62,173 nt of DNA from Maricaulis sp048270265 (GCF_048270265.1 NZ_JBLWTD010000017.1:1-62173), one strand, 5' to 3'; counted from the stretch's first letter, positions 42,725 through 51,757 are shown. Program-made: numbers and translations. Notes: a model not told the origin generated them from the sequence alone.

Positions 42725-43567
42725 ATGACGATGACCGCACCCGTGCCCGCCACACCCGCTCCTGCGAAGAATGCCGTCTCCGCCAAGCCCGGCCCGTTCA
42801 CGGTCGAGACGGTGCTGGAGGTCAAGCATTTTACCGACCGGCTGTTCTCCTTCCGCATCACGCGGCCGGCGGCCTTCCGTTTCCGCTCTGGCGAATTCGT
42901 CATGATCGGCCTGCCACGAGAGGACGGGAAGCCGCTCCTGCGCGCCTATTCCATCGCCAGCCCCTTCTGGGACGAAGCGCTCGACTTCTATTCGATCAAG
43001 GTGGCCGACGGTCCGCTGACCTCGCGCCTGCAACACATCCAGCCCGGCGATGAAGTCCTGCTCGGGCGCAAGCCGACCGGCACGCTGGTGCTCGATGCGC
43101 TCAAGCCCGGCAAGCGCCTCTACATGATCTCGACCGGCACCGGCATCGCGCCCTTTGCCAGCCTGATCCGCGATCCGGAGACCTATGAGAAATTCGACGA
43201 GGTCATCCTGACCCATACCTGCCGCCAGATCGCCGAGCTGACCTATGGCGAGGAACTGGTGGCCGCCACCAAACAGGATGAGTTGATTGGCGAGATGGCC
43301 TCCGAGAAACTGGTCCACTTCACCTCCGTGACCCGCGAAGACGGCCCGGTGAAGGGCCGCGTCACCGATATGATGAAGTCCGGTGAACTCTATACCCGCC
43401 TCGGCGTCCCCGCGCTCGATCCTGCGGTTGACCGGGTGATGATCTGTGGCTCGGAAGGGCTATTGAAGGACGTCAAACAGATCTGCCTCGATGCCGGTTT
43501 CGTCGAAGGCTCGAATGCGGCCCCGGCCGATTTCGTGATCGAGAAGGCTTTTGTCTCGATCGATTGA
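42725..43567 (+). CDS. fpr: Ferredoxin-NADP+ reductase
   Basis: A 280-residue flavoprotein. FAD-binding RAYSIASPFWDEALDFYSIKV and GPLTSRLQHIQPGDEV are followed by the NADP domain ISTGTGIAPFASLIRDPETYEKFDEVILTH and a C-terminal VMICGSEGLLKDVKQ. The first 25 residues are an Ala/Pro-rich tail outside the core. It is last in the cys operon, which suggests that it supplies electrons for sulfite reduction. Its stop codon overlaps the -35 box of the next promoter. Confidence 0.92.
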   Translation: MTMTAPVPATPAPAKNAVSAKPGPFTVETVLEVKHFTDRLFSFRITRPAAFRFRSGEFVMIGLPREDGKPLLRAYSIASPFWDEALDFYSIKVADGPLTSRLQHIQPGDEVLLGRKPTGTLVLDALKPGKRLYMISTGTGIAPFASLIRDPETYEKFDEVILTHTCRQIAELTYGEELVAATKQDELIGEMASEKLVHFTSVTREDGPVKGRVTDMMKSGELYTRLGVPALDPAVDRVMICGSEGLLKDVKQICLDAGFVEGSNAAPADFVIEKAFVSID

Positions 43568-43592
43568 CAACACATAAACATATCTTTATATG
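43564..43592 (+). promoter_or_regulatory. Sigma-70 promoter of the metX-metB operon, with overlapping dyad
   Basis: TTGACA (43564-43569), 17-base spacer, TATATG (43587-43592). The predicted start of RNA falls at about 43598-43600, exactly where the SAM-II aptamer begins. An imperfect dyad CACATA...TATGTG (43571-43594) covers the spacer and -10 box and could bind a repressor. Confidence 0.75.
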
Positions 43593-43597
43593 TGAAG

Positions 43598-43651
43598 TCG
43601 CGCCGATTTGATGTTCAGCTTGCGGGCGCGGAATAAGTGCGGCTAAAGCGG
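43598..43651 (+). ncRNA. SAM-II riboswitch (metA motif)
   Basis: The sequence follows the SAM-II pattern: P1 arm CGCGCC (43599-43604), GATTT, a loop, AGC-TTGC, closing P1 arm GGCGCG (43625-43630), then GAATAAGTGCGGCTAAAG. AGC (43617-43619) can pair with GCT (43642-43644) as part of the pseudoknot. It matches the Agrobacterium metA element closely by memory. SAM binding is expected to lower metX-metB expression in cis. Confidence 0.92.
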
Positions 43652-43658
43652 ATCGAAT

Positions 43659-43700
43659 GCGGCGTCGGGGTCCCTCCCCCCGGGTATTCCCCTGCGCCGC
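43659..43700 (+). promoter_or_regulatory. GC-rich hairpin downstream of the SAM-II aptamer
   Basis: GCGGCG (43659-43664) pairs with CGCCGC (43695-43700) and GGGG with CCCC across a 2x2 internal loop. There is no T tract. It may be part of the expression platform or a stabilising leader structure, 47 bases before the metX ATG. Confidence 0.5.
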
Positions 43701-43747
43701 TTCGACCCCTGATCGGCGTCCGGCTTGTTCCGCCAGCGGAATTCAGC

Positions 43748-44686
43748 ATGCCGACTCTCCTGCGACAATCGATCGAAGCGCCCGTGCGCTCCCTCTCGGC
43801 CAGCCTGTTGTGCGCCAAGGGCTCCCCCGCACGCGTCACCGGACGCCTGACCGGGCCGGACGGCGCACCGGTCTGCCTGGTCCTCGGCGGGATCTCCGCC
43901 GACCGGGCCGTGGCTGCGAGCCATGACGAGCCCGGCTGGTGGTCAGCCCAGGCCGGACCGGGCCGTGCCCTCGACACGGATAATCTGCGCATCCTCTCCT
44001 TCGATTTCCTCGCCGACCCGGTCAAACCCTTCCCCACCACCACCGACCAGGCCCGCGCCATTCTCGCACTGGCCGACGCAGCCGGGATCAGCCGCTTCTC
44101 GATTGTCGGTGCCTCCTATGGCGGCATGATCGGCCTGGCCCTGGCGATCCTGGCGCCGGAGCGGGTCGAAAAACTCCTCGTCATCAGCGCCGCCCATCGC
44201 GCCTCGGCCATGGCCAAGGCCTGGCGTTCGATCCAGCGCGACACAGTGGAGCTTGATTTGAAGCATAGCGATGGCCGCGCCGGGCTCGATCTGGCGCGCC
44301 GCCTGGCCATGACCACCTATCGCACCCCGATCGAACTGGAATCCCGCTTCTATGACCCCGAGCCAGGCTGCCGCGATGCCAATGGGGTGTGTGCCTATCT
44401 CGAGGCGCGCGGCCGCGAATTTGCCGAACGGGTGACGCCGCAACGCTTTCTCGCCCTGTCGCGCTCGATGGACGCGCACGAGATCGACCCGGCGCGTATC
44501 GATTGTCCGGTCACCTATCTCGCCGTGGTCGAGGACCAGCTCGTGCCGCCGGAACAAGTCGCCGAAGCCGCCCGCGCCACGCCGCTGGGCAAGCTGGAAC
44601 GCATCCACTCGCTCTATGGCCATGACGCCTTCCTCAAGGAAGACGCCGAGATTTCCGCCGCCATCACCCGCTTCATCGGAGGCTGA
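43748..44686 (+). CDS. metX: Homoserine O-acyltransferase (MetX-type alpha/beta hydrolase, probably succinyltransferase)
   Basis: A 312-residue alpha/beta hydrolase. The nucleophile elbow is VGASYGGMIGLAL (Ser123), and the acid and base are in VVEDQLVPP and LYGHDAFLK. It is shorter than classical homoserine acetyltransferases (about 370-380 residues) and resembles the short Xanthomonas-type homoserine O-succinyltransferase. Being followed directly by a cystathionine gamma-synthase-like gene also fits. The frame is open back to 43637, but that codon lies inside the riboswitch, so ATG 43748 is the start. Confidence 0.87.
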   Translation: MPTLLRQSIEAPVRSLSASLLCAKGSPARVTGRLTGPDGAPVCLVLGGISADRAVAASHDEPGWWSAQAGPGRALDTDNLRILSFDFLADPVKPFPTTTDQARAILALADAAGISRFSIVGASYGGMIGLALAILAPERVEKLLVISAAHRASAMAKAWRSIQRDTVELDLKHSDGRAGLDLARRLAMTTYRTPIELESRFYDPEPGCRDANGVCAYLEARGREFAERVTPQRFLALSRSMDAHEIDPARIDCPVTYLAVVEDQLVPPEQVAEAARATPLGKLERIHSLYGHDAFLKEDAEISAAITRFIGG

Positions 44687-44687
44687 C

Positions 44688-45833
44688 ATGGCCCGCGACC
44701 CCAGAACAGCCGCCGTCCGCGCCGGCCTCAATACCGACGCGACCTGGAATGCTGTCATTCCGCCGATTTCGCTCTCGACCGCCTATCGCCGCGAGGATCC
44801 GGCGGTGCAGCCGGCCTTCGACTATGCCCGCACCGGCAATCCCGGACGCTCGACCCTCGCCGCCGCCATCGCCGAGCTGGAACACGCCGCCGGCGCCGTG
44901 GTGACCTGTTCCGGCATGGCGGCGATCGACCTCCTGCTGCACGACCTGCCCTTTGGTGCGCGGGTGATCTGTTCCCATGACGCCTATGGCGGTACGCGCC
45001 GCCTGCTCGATGCGCGGGGCCGTGGCGGGCGTCTGGTGCCGGTCTATGTCGAAACTTCAGACACGGATGCCGTCGCCGCTGCCCTCACCGAGCCCACCGC
45101 CCTGGTGCTGGTGGAGACCCCGTCCAATCCGCGCCTGCGCATTTCCGATCTGCGCGCCATTGCCGATCTCGCCCATGCCGCCGGGGCCGAACTCGCCGTC
45201 GACAATACCGTGCTCTCGCCAGCCCTGCAGCGGCCCCTCGATCATGGCGCGGACTATTCGGTGCAGTCGGTGACCAAGCTCCTCAATGGCCATTCCGACA
45301 TGGTCGGCGGCGTGGTCTGCGTGGCCGATGCCGACAAGCTGGCGAACCTCATCTGGTGGACCAATTGCGCCGGTGTCGGCGGCGGTGCCTTCGACAGCTA
45401 TCTCGCCCTGCGCGGCCTGCGCACCCTGGCGCTAAGGGCGAAGGCCCAGTGCGAGAGCGCGGAGGAGATCGCCGCCTGGCTCGCCGCCGATCCGCGCATT
45501 GCCAGCGTCGATTTTCCCGGCCTGCCCGGCCATCCCGGGCATGAGCTCGCCAGCCGCCAGCAGGACGGGTTCGGGCAATTGATCTCGATCCAGCTGGCCG
45601 ATCATGTAGCCGATGCCCGCGATGTCGTGCGGCGGCTACAGATTTTCACCCTGGCGCAATCGCTTGGCGGGGTGGAGAGCCTGGTCAATATCCCGGCCCT
45701 GATGACCCATGCCGCAATGACGCCGCAGGCGCGCGCCGAGGCAGGGATTTCCGACAGTCTGATCCGCCTCTCCATCGGCCTGGAAGCGCCCGCCGACCTG
45801 ATCGCCGATCTCGACGCCGCACTGGCCCCGTAG
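44688..45833 (+). CDS. metB: Cystathionine gamma-synthase-like PLP enzyme
   Basis: A 381-residue Cys/Met-metabolism PLP enzyme. YARTGNPGRSTLAAAIAELE, CSGMAAIDLLL, VETPSNPRLRISDL and the PLP lysine in SVQSVTKLLNGHSDMVGG (Lys197) are typical, and the end LIRLSIGLEAPADLIADL is standard. It joins O-succinylhomoserine to cysteine as the next step after MetX. GGAGG precedes the ATG, one base after the metX stop. An O-acylhomoserine sulfhydrylase role cannot be excluded. Confidence 0.92.
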   Translation: MARDPRTAAVRAGLNTDATWNAVIPPISLSTAYRREDPAVQPAFDYARTGNPGRSTLAAAIAELEHAAGAVVTCSGMAAIDLLLHDLPFGARVICSHDAYGGTRRLLDARGRGGRLVPVYVETSDTDAVAAALTEPTALVLVETPSNPRLRISDLRAIADLAHAAGAELAVDNTVLSPALQRPLDHGADYSVQSVTKLLNGHSDMVGGVVCVADADKLANLIWWTNCAGVGGGAFDSYLALRGLRTLALRAKAQCESAEEIAAWLAADPRIASVDFPGLPGHPGHELASRQQDGFGQLISIQLADHVADARDVVRRLQIFTLAQSLGGVESLVNIPALMTHAAMTPQARAEAGISDSLIRLSIGLEAPADLIADLDAALAP

Positions 45834-45876
45834 CCGGGCCTTTCACTCGGCCACGCCTCGCCCTATACCTTGACGT

Positions 45877-45890
45877 TCAAACGCGTTTGA
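45877..45890. promoter_or_regulatory. Perfect 14-base palindrome upstream of hldE
   Basis: TCAAACGCGTTTGA is its own reverse complement and stands 27 bases before the hldE ATG. Its length and position suit a repressor or a dimeric regulator. No matching second copy was noticed nearby. Confidence 0.5.
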
Positions 45891-45917
45891 CGATCCGCAA
45901 CAGGGCCAGGGGTTTGC

Positions 45918-47378
45918 ATGTCCAGACAGAGCGAATGGATTGACGCCTTTGCCGGCGTGAAGCTCGTCGTGTTCGGCGATGTCATGCTCGACCGCTATAC
46001 GTTTGGCGATTGCAACCGCATCTCGCCGGAAGCACCGGCCCCGGTCTTCCTCGCCCAGCGGGTCGAGGAAATGGTGGGCGGTGCCGGCAATGTCGCGCGC
46101 AATATCGCCAGCCTCGGCGGCAAGGCCGCGCTGATCGGTGCCATCGGCCATGACAGTGCCGGCCTCGCCCTGATCGCGGCCGCCGACGACACACCCGGCC
46201 TCACCCCGCATCTGGCCCGGACCGATGCGGCGCGCACCGCCGTCAAGAACCGCTTCGTCGCCAAGAATCAGCAAATGCTGCGCGTCGATGAGGAAGATAT
46301 CGTCGAGCTGCCCGAGGCCACGGTCGAGGACCTGTTCACCCATCTCGATGCCCAGCTGGAGGGCGCCGCGGCGCTGATCCTGTCGGACTATGCGAAAGGG
46401 GTCCTGTCGCGCCCGACCATTGCCCGCGCCGCCGCCATGGCCCGGGCGCGCGGCCTGCCGGTGATCGTCGATCCGAAATCGCGCGATCTCGCCCGCTATC
46501 ACGGTGCCACCGTGATCACCCCCAATGCCAAGGAAGCCGAAGAGGCCACCGGGCTGGACTGTCACAGTGATGCCGGCGCCGCCGAGGCCGCCGCTCTGAT
46601 CGCGCAGCAGACCGAATGCCCCGTCGTGGTCATCACGCGCGGCCCGCAGGGCATGACGGTGCGCTCCTTCGACGGCACCATCCACCACATGCCAACCGCC
46701 GCGCGCGAAGTGTTCGATGTGTCCGGTGCCGGCGATACCGTCGTTGCAGCGCTGGCCCTGGCGCTGGCCTGCAAGGCGCCGATCGAGATCGCCGCCGAAC
46801 TGGCCAATCGCGCCGCCGGCATTGTCGTCGGCAAGGTCGGCACCGCCACGGTCAGCGCGGCGGAGCTGCACCGTACGCTGCATGCCGGCGGCACCGGCAC
46901 CGACAAGATTGTCGATCTCGCGGGCGCCGCGAAAGCCTGCCGCGACTGGCAGGCGAGCGGCCAGCGCGTCGTCTTCACCAATGGCTGTTTCGATCTCCTC
47001 CATCCCGGCCATGTCAGCCTTCTGGCCTTCGCGAAGGCGCAGGGCGACAAGCTCATCGTGGCCATCAATTCCGACGCCTCGGTCAAACGCCTCAAGGGCC
47101 CGGACCGTCCGGTCCAGACCGAACACGCCCGCGCCATCGTCATGGCCGCCCTGCGCGATGTCGATCTGGTCGTGGTGTTCGACGAGGACACGCCGCTGGA
47201 AGCGATCACCGCGATAAGGCCAGACGTGCTGGTCAAGGGCGCCGACTACACCGGCAAGACCGTGGTCGGTGCCGATGTGGTGACCGCGCGCGGCGGCATT
47301 GTCGTGCTGGCCCCCCTGCTTGATGGCCATTCAACCACGGCAGCGATTGACCGCGCCGGCCGCCATGCCGATGCGTGA
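45918..47378 (+). CDS. hldE: Bifunctional heptose 7-phosphate kinase / heptose 1-phosphate adenylyltransferase
   Basis: A 486-residue fusion. Residues about 1-310 are a PfkB-type kinase (FGDVMLDRYTFGDCNRISPEAPAPV, VGGAGNVARNIASLGG, DVSGAGDTVVAALALAL). Residues about 345-486 are the nucleotidyltransferase (VFTNGCFDLLHPGHVSLLAFAK, DRPVQTEHARAIVMAAL). It makes ADP-D-glycero-D-manno-heptose precursors of LPS inner core. AGGGG lies upstream of the ATG. The gene overlaps gmhB, the next pathway enzyme. Confidence 0.96.
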   Translation: MSRQSEWIDAFAGVKLVVFGDVMLDRYTFGDCNRISPEAPAPVFLAQRVEEMVGGAGNVARNIASLGGKAALIGAIGHDSAGLALIAAADDTPGLTPHLARTDAARTAVKNRFVAKNQQMLRVDEEDIVELPEATVEDLFTHLDAQLEGAAALILSDYAKGVLSRPTIARAAAMARARGLPVIVDPKSRDLARYHGATVITPNAKEAEEATGLDCHSDAGAAEAAALIAQQTECPVVVITRGPQGMTVRSFDGTIHHMPTAAREVFDVSGAGDTVVAALALALACKAPIEIAAELANRAAGIVVGKVGTATVSAAELHRTLHAGGTGTDKIVDLAGAAKACRDWQASGQRVVFTNGCFDLLHPGHVSLLAFAKAQGDKLIVAINSDASVKRLKGPDRPVQTEHARAIVMAALRDVDLVVVFDEDTPLEAITAIRPDVLVKGADYTGKTVVGADVVTARGGIVVLAPLLDGHSTTAAIDRAGRHADA

Positions 47379-47895
47379 CCCCTTCCTCGTCCTGCTCGAC
47401 CGCGACGGCACGATCAATATCGACCGCAAATATCTCGCCGACCCGGCCGGTCTGGAATTCCTGCCCGGTGCCCTGGAGGGCCTGACGACGCTGCGCGATG
47501 CCGGCGCCGTCCTCGCCATCGTCACCAACCAGTCCGGCATCGGCCGCGGCATGTTCGACCGCGAACAGGCCGAGACCGTCAATGACCACCTCGTCAGCAT
47601 GCTCTCCGCCCACGGCATCGAGATCGCCCACATCGGGATGTGCCCGCACGCCCCCGATGACGGCTGCAACTGCCGCAAGCCGGCGCCCGGCCTCGCGCTC
47701 GAGATCGCCGAGGCGACCGGCCTGCCACTCGATCAGGCCTGGGTGATCGGCGACAAGACCAGCGATACCGGCCTGGCAGATGCTGTCGGCGCGCGCGGGA
47801 TCCTGATCACCGATGACCCGCTGGCTTCGCCGGCTGAGGCGTTCACGGCGGGTGATCTGGTCGAGGCGGCGGGGATTATTCTGGCGGAGGGGTAA
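47371..47895 (+). CDS. gmhB: D,D-heptose 1,7-bisphosphate 7-phosphatase
   Basis: A HAD-family phosphatase of about 174 residues. The catalytic loop is LLDRDGTINID, TNQSGIGRGMF follows, and the zinc-binding loop CPHAPDDGCNCRKPAPGLAL is the hallmark of GmhB. It removes the 7-phosphate between the two HldE steps. ATG at 47371 overlaps the hldE stop by 8 bases; an ATG at 47365 is also possible. Confidence 0.94.
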   Translation: MRDPFLVLLDRDGTINIDRKYLADPAGLEFLPGALEGLTTLRDAGAVLAIVTNQSGIGRGMFDREQAETVNDHLVSMLSAHGIEIAHIGMCPHAPDDGCNCRKPAPGLALEIAEATGLPLDQAWVIGDKTSDTGLADAVGARGILITDDPLASPAEAFTAGDLVEAAGIILAEG

Positions 47896-47915
47896 CCCCG
47901 CGCTTCTCTACCCCC

Positions 47916-49406
47916 TCAGCCCGTCCTCACCCGCCCCACAGCATCCTTCCACCCTTCCCGCATCCGCTCCCGGTGCCCGGCATCACACGCCGGCTTGAAC
48001 TCGCGATCCGCTTTCCAGATCGCGCGCCCATCCTCGAGCTTGCGGAACAGGCCCGCACCCAGCCCGGCCAGGAAGGCGGCGCCCCAGGCGGTGGTTTCGG
48101 TGTTTTTCGGGCGGACGACTTCGATATCGGTGAGGTCGGCGAGGCGCTGGAGGATGGTGTCGTTTCTCGCCATGCCGCCATCGACGCGCAGGGTCTTGGT
48201 GGTGACGCCGTCTCCGGCCATGGCGTCGAGCAGGTCGCAGGTCTGGTGGGCGGTGGAATCGATCGCGGCCTGGGCGATTTCGGCGCGGCCGGCGCCTCGC
48301 GTGAGGCCGATGATGGCGCCCCTCGCATCGGCATCCCACCAGGGTGCGCCCAGACCGGTGAAGGCGGGGACGAGATAGACGCCGCTTTCCGGATCGGCAC
48401 CGGCGGCGAGCGCGCTGATCTCGGAGGCCTGGCTCAACAGGCCCAGCCCGTCGCGAAGCCATTGCACCGTCGAGCCCGCCGACAGGACGGAACCTTCCAG
48501 CGCATAGGTCGTCTCGCCGGCGATGCGGTAGGCGATGGTGGCCAGCAGGCGCGTGCGTGAACGCACCATCTCCTTGCCCGTATTGAGCAGGAGGAAAGCG
48601 CCCGTGCCATAGGTGGATTTCATCTCGCCGGGGCGGAAACAGGCCTGGCCGATGGCCGCCGCCTGCTGGTCGCCGGCAACCCCGGTGATGGGGAGGGAGC
48701 GGCCAAGCAGCTCTGCCGTGGTGGTGCCAAAATCGCCAGCGCAATCGCGTACTTCAGGCAGCAGAGCGGCGGGGACATCGAACAGGTCGAGCAGATCCTC
48801 GTCCCAGCGCCCCTCGGCGATATTATAGAGCGAGGTGCGGCTGGCATTGGTGGCGTCGGTGGCGTGGACCTTGCCGCCGGTCAGACGCCAGATCAGCCAG
48901 CTGTCGACCGTGCCGAAGGCGAGTTCACCCTTGGCGGCGCGTTCCCGGGCGCCGTCGACATGGTCGAGAATCCAGGCGATTTTCGTCGCCGAAAAATACG
49001 GGTCGAGCACCAGGCCGGTACGTGAGACAACGGTCTCGGCGCGGCCGGCCTTGCGCAGGGCGGCGCAGACATCGGCGGTGCGGCGGTCCTGCCAGACGAT
49101 GGCATTGTGGACCGGCTGGCCGGTGGCGCGGTCCCAGACAATGGTGGTCTCGCGCTGATTGGTCAGGCCGATCGCCTGCACGCTCCAGCCCTTCTTTTCG
49201 GCCTTCTTCAAGGCTTCGCGGGCAGTGGCGAGCACGGTGGCCCAGATCACTTCCGGGTCATGTTCGACCCAGCCGGGACTGGGATAGATCTGCTCGAATT
49301 CGCGCTGGGCCTCGGCGATGATTTCACCTGTGGTCGAGAAAACGATCGCCCGCGAACTCGTCGTGCCCTGATCGAGCGCCAGCAGCGCCTTGCGCGTCTT
49401 GAACAT
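47916..49406 (-). CDS. glpK: Glycerol kinase
   Basis: A 496-residue FGGY kinase of normal length. It opens with LALDQGTTSSRAIVF, followed by IGLTNQRETTIVWDRATGQPVHNAIVWQDRRT, FGTVDSWLIWRLTGG, GVAGDQQAAAIGQACFRPGEMKSTYGTGAF and the ATP-binding VDGGMARNDTILQRLADL. It phosphorylates glycerol to glycerol-3-phosphate. GGGGAAG precedes the ATG. It stands alone, with no glpF or glpD nearby, and converges with gmhB. Confidence 0.96.
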   Translation of the reverse strand: MFKTRKALLALDQGTTSSRAIVFSTTGEIIAEAQREFEQIYPSPGWVEHDPEVIWATVLATAREALKKAEKKGWSVQAIGLTNQRETTIVWDRATGQPVHNAIVWQDRRTADVCAALRKAGRAETVVSRTGLVLDPYFSATKIAWILDHVDGARERAAKGELAFGTVDSWLIWRLTGGKVHATDATNASRTSLYNIAEGRWDEDLLDLFDVPAALLPEVRDCAGDFGTTTAELLGRSLPITGVAGDQQAAAIGQACFRPGEMKSTYGTGAFLLLNTGKEMVRSRTRLLATIAYRIAGETTYALEGSVLSAGSTVQWLRDGLGLLSQASEISALAAGADPESGVYLVPAFTGLGAPWWDADARGAIIGLTRGAGRAEIAQAAIDSTAHQTCDLLDAMAGDGVTTKTLRVDGGMARNDTILQRLADLTDIEVVRPKNTETTAWGAAFLAGLGAGLFRKLEDGRAIWKADREFKPACDAGHRERMREGWKDAVGRVRTG

Positions 49407-49496
49407 GTACTTCCCCGCCTTGTCTTTGCCTGACTATAGCCCTGCCACCGGATAAGAAAACGCGCTAGGTTCACAATCCAGAGCCGGGGAGCCACC

Positions 49497-50432
49497 ATGC
49501 CAAAGTCGAATTTCAGCCTGCAAACCCTGCCCAGCCCGACCGGCGCGCGGCTGGCGCTCTATACGGCGGAGGCCAAAGGCACGCCGCGCGGCATTGTCCA
49601 TATCAATCACGGCCTCGCCGAACATGCCGGCCGCTATGCCCGCTTCGCCGAGTTTCTCGCCACCCGCGGCTATCATGTCGGCGCGCATGATCATCGCGGT
49701 CACGGCGCGACGACCGCCGATGACGGTGCACCGCGCCGCTATGCCGACACCGATGGCTGGAACAAGGTGATGGGCGATGTCGTGGCGGTGCAGGACAATC
49801 TGCGCGCCACCTGGCCCGGCCTGCCGGTGATCGTGTTCGGGCATTCCATGGGTTCGGTGATCGCCTTCAACCATGTGCTGCGCCACCCCGACAGTGTCGC
49901 TGCAGCGGCGATCTGGAATGGCAATATGGCGCTGGGCGGACTGGCCGGCCTGATGAAGCTCATCCTCTGGTTCGAGGCCGCGGCCGGCGGTGAATTCACC
50001 CCGAGCCTCACCCTCGACAAGATGACTTTCAAGGCCTGGAACAAGAAATTCCCCGAACACCGCACCGATGCCGACTGGCTGTCGCGCGACACCGAAGAGG
50101 TCGACAAATACGTCAATGATCCGGTGTGCGGCTGGCCGGCCAGCGTCTCGCTGTGGCGCGATTTCCTCAAGGGCACCGCCTTCGCAGAGGACACGGCCAA
50201 TCTCGCCGCCGTGCCGCACACCATGCCCTTCCATCTCGTCGCGGGGTCGAAGGACCCGGCCACGCTGCAGGGCAAGGCAATGCGCACGCTCTACAAGCGG
50301 CTCAAGAAGTCGGGCTTCACCGATGTCGATTTCCATCTGCTCAAGGGCTTCCGCCACGAAACCCTCAACGAGATCGGCCGCGAGGCCCAGATGGCGGCCT
50401 TCGCCGACTGGCTCGACCGGGTGACCGGCTGA
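49497..50432 (+). CDS. Alpha/beta hydrolase, lysophospholipase/monoacylglycerol-lipase type
   Basis: A 311-residue serine hydrolase of the PldB/MGL group (Hydrolase_4). The oxyanion region is GIVHINHGLAEHAGRYARFAEFL, HDHRGHG follows, the nucleophile is in VIVFGHSMGSVIAFNH, and the C-terminus has LVAGSKDPATL and a final His in KGFRHETLNEI. It has no signal peptide, so it should be cytoplasmic. GGGGAG lies upstream. It is followed by a HI0933-family gene after 7 bases. Confidence 0.9.
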   Translation: MPKSNFSLQTLPSPTGARLALYTAEAKGTPRGIVHINHGLAEHAGRYARFAEFLATRGYHVGAHDHRGHGATTADDGAPRRYADTDGWNKVMGDVVAVQDNLRATWPGLPVIVFGHSMGSVIAFNHVLRHPDSVAAAAIWNGNMALGGLAGLMKLILWFEAAAGGEFTPSLTLDKMTFKAWNKKFPEHRTDADWLSRDTEEVDKYVNDPVCGWPASVSLWRDFLKGTAFAEDTANLAAVPHTMPFHLVAGSKDPATLQGKAMRTLYKRLKKSGFTDVDFHLLKGFRHETLNEIGREAQMAAFADWLDRVTG

Positions 50433-50439
50433 GCCCGCC

Positions 50440-51621
50440 ATGATCACCTATGACGTCGCGATAATCGGGGCCGGTGCCGCCGGCATGATGTGTGCCATCG
50501 AGGCGGGCAAGCGCGGGCGCACGGTCACGCTGATCGAGCATTCCGACAAGCCGGGCGAAAAGATCCGCATCTCCGGCGGCGGACGCTGCAATTTCACCAA
50601 TCTGCATTGCGGGCCCAACAATTTCCTCTCGGCCAATCCGCATTTCGCGAAATCGGCGCTCAAGCGCTACAGCCAGCGCGACTTCATCGCCTGGATCGAC
50701 CGCCACCGCATCGCCTGGCACGAGAAGACACTCGGCCAGCTGTTCTGCGACGGTCCGGCGACCCAGATTATCGACGCCCTGCGCGGCGAGATGCGCGAGG
50801 CCGGGGTCGGGCTGCGGCTGGGCGTGTCGGTGACTTCGCATGAACGCAGGGGCGAGGAATTCGAGCTCCGGCTGAGTGATGGCGAGGTGTTCCGCTGCCG
50901 CTCGCTGGTGATCGCCACCGGCGGCAAGTCGATCCCGAAAATGGGCGCGACGGGCTTTGCCTATGATGTCGCGAAGGCCTACGGGCTCGAGGTCACCGAA
51001 ACACGGCCCGCCCTGGTGCCGCTGACCTTCGGGCCGGAAATCCTGGAACGTTTCAAGCCGATTGCCGGCGTCGCGGTCGATGCCCGTGTCAGCGCCGGCA
51101 AGACCGCCTTCGAGGAAGCGCTGCTGTTTACCCATCGGGGCCTGAGCGGGCCGGCCATTCTGCAGATATCGTCCTATTGGCGCGAGGGCGAGGAGATCAC
51201 GATCAATTTCCAGCCCGGCTTTGGCATATTCGACGAGCTCAAAGCACAGCGCGCCGAAAATGGCCGCCAGGCGATCGGTACGGCGATGTCCATCTTCCTG
51301 CCCAAGCGGCTGGCGCAATTGCTCGCAGCCGATTGCGGCCTGACGGGCAATCTCGCCGACCAATCCGACAAGAAGCTCCGGGCCCTGGAAGCCTGGCTGC
51401 GCGACTGGCGCATAAAACCGACCGGCTCGGAAGGCTATCGCACGGCCGAGGTGACGCTGGGCGGCGTCGACACGGACGGACTCGACAGCCGTTCGATGCA
51501 GGCGCGCGCGGTGCCGGGCCTGTTCTTCATCGGCGAGGCCGTGGATGTGACGGGCTGGCTGGGGGGCTTCAACTTCCAGTGGGCCTGGTCATCGGGCTGG
51601 TGCGCAGGCCAGAGCGCATGA
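50440..51621 (+). CDS. HI0933/YhiN-family NAD(P)/FAD-dependent oxidoreductase
   Basis: A 393-residue flavoprotein. The FAD-binding N-terminus is VAIIGAGAAGMMCAIEAGKRG, and the family signature DKPGEKIRISGGGRCNFTN follows at about residues 34-52. ATGGKSIPKMGATGFAYDVA lies mid-protein, and the end has FFIGEAVDVTGWLGGFNFQWAWSSGW. The physiological reaction of this conserved family is not established. It follows the lipase-like gene with 7 bases between them. Confidence 0.92.
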   Translation: MITYDVAIIGAGAAGMMCAIEAGKRGRTVTLIEHSDKPGEKIRISGGGRCNFTNLHCGPNNFLSANPHFAKSALKRYSQRDFIAWIDRHRIAWHEKTLGQLFCDGPATQIIDALRGEMREAGVGLRLGVSVTSHERRGEEFELRLSDGEVFRCRSLVIATGGKSIPKMGATGFAYDVAKAYGLEVTETRPALVPLTFGPEILERFKPIAGVAVDARVSAGKTAFEEALLFTHRGLSGPAILQISSYWREGEEITINFQPGFGIFDELKAQRAENGRQAIGTAMSIFLPKRLAQLLAADCGLTGNLADQSDKKLRALEAWLRDWRIKPTGSEGYRTAEVTLGGVDTDGLDSRSMQARAVPGLFFIGEAVDVTGWLGGFNFQWAWSSGWCAGQSA

Positions 51622-51757
51622 TCCTCGCGGGACACAGGCGGATTATCCCCGGCGGTCCCGAGATTTTTGCTCGCACAACGGGCAATCAGGATGTAACAAG
51701 CTACCAAAGTGAACACCGTTTGCTTGTTCGCCTGCCTTTCCACGACCGGACGTCCAC

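Noticed and set aside
45843..47330. A 495-codon frame opposite hldE
   Set aside because: hldE motifs on the plus strand are unambiguous, and the opposite frame has no recognisable domain.
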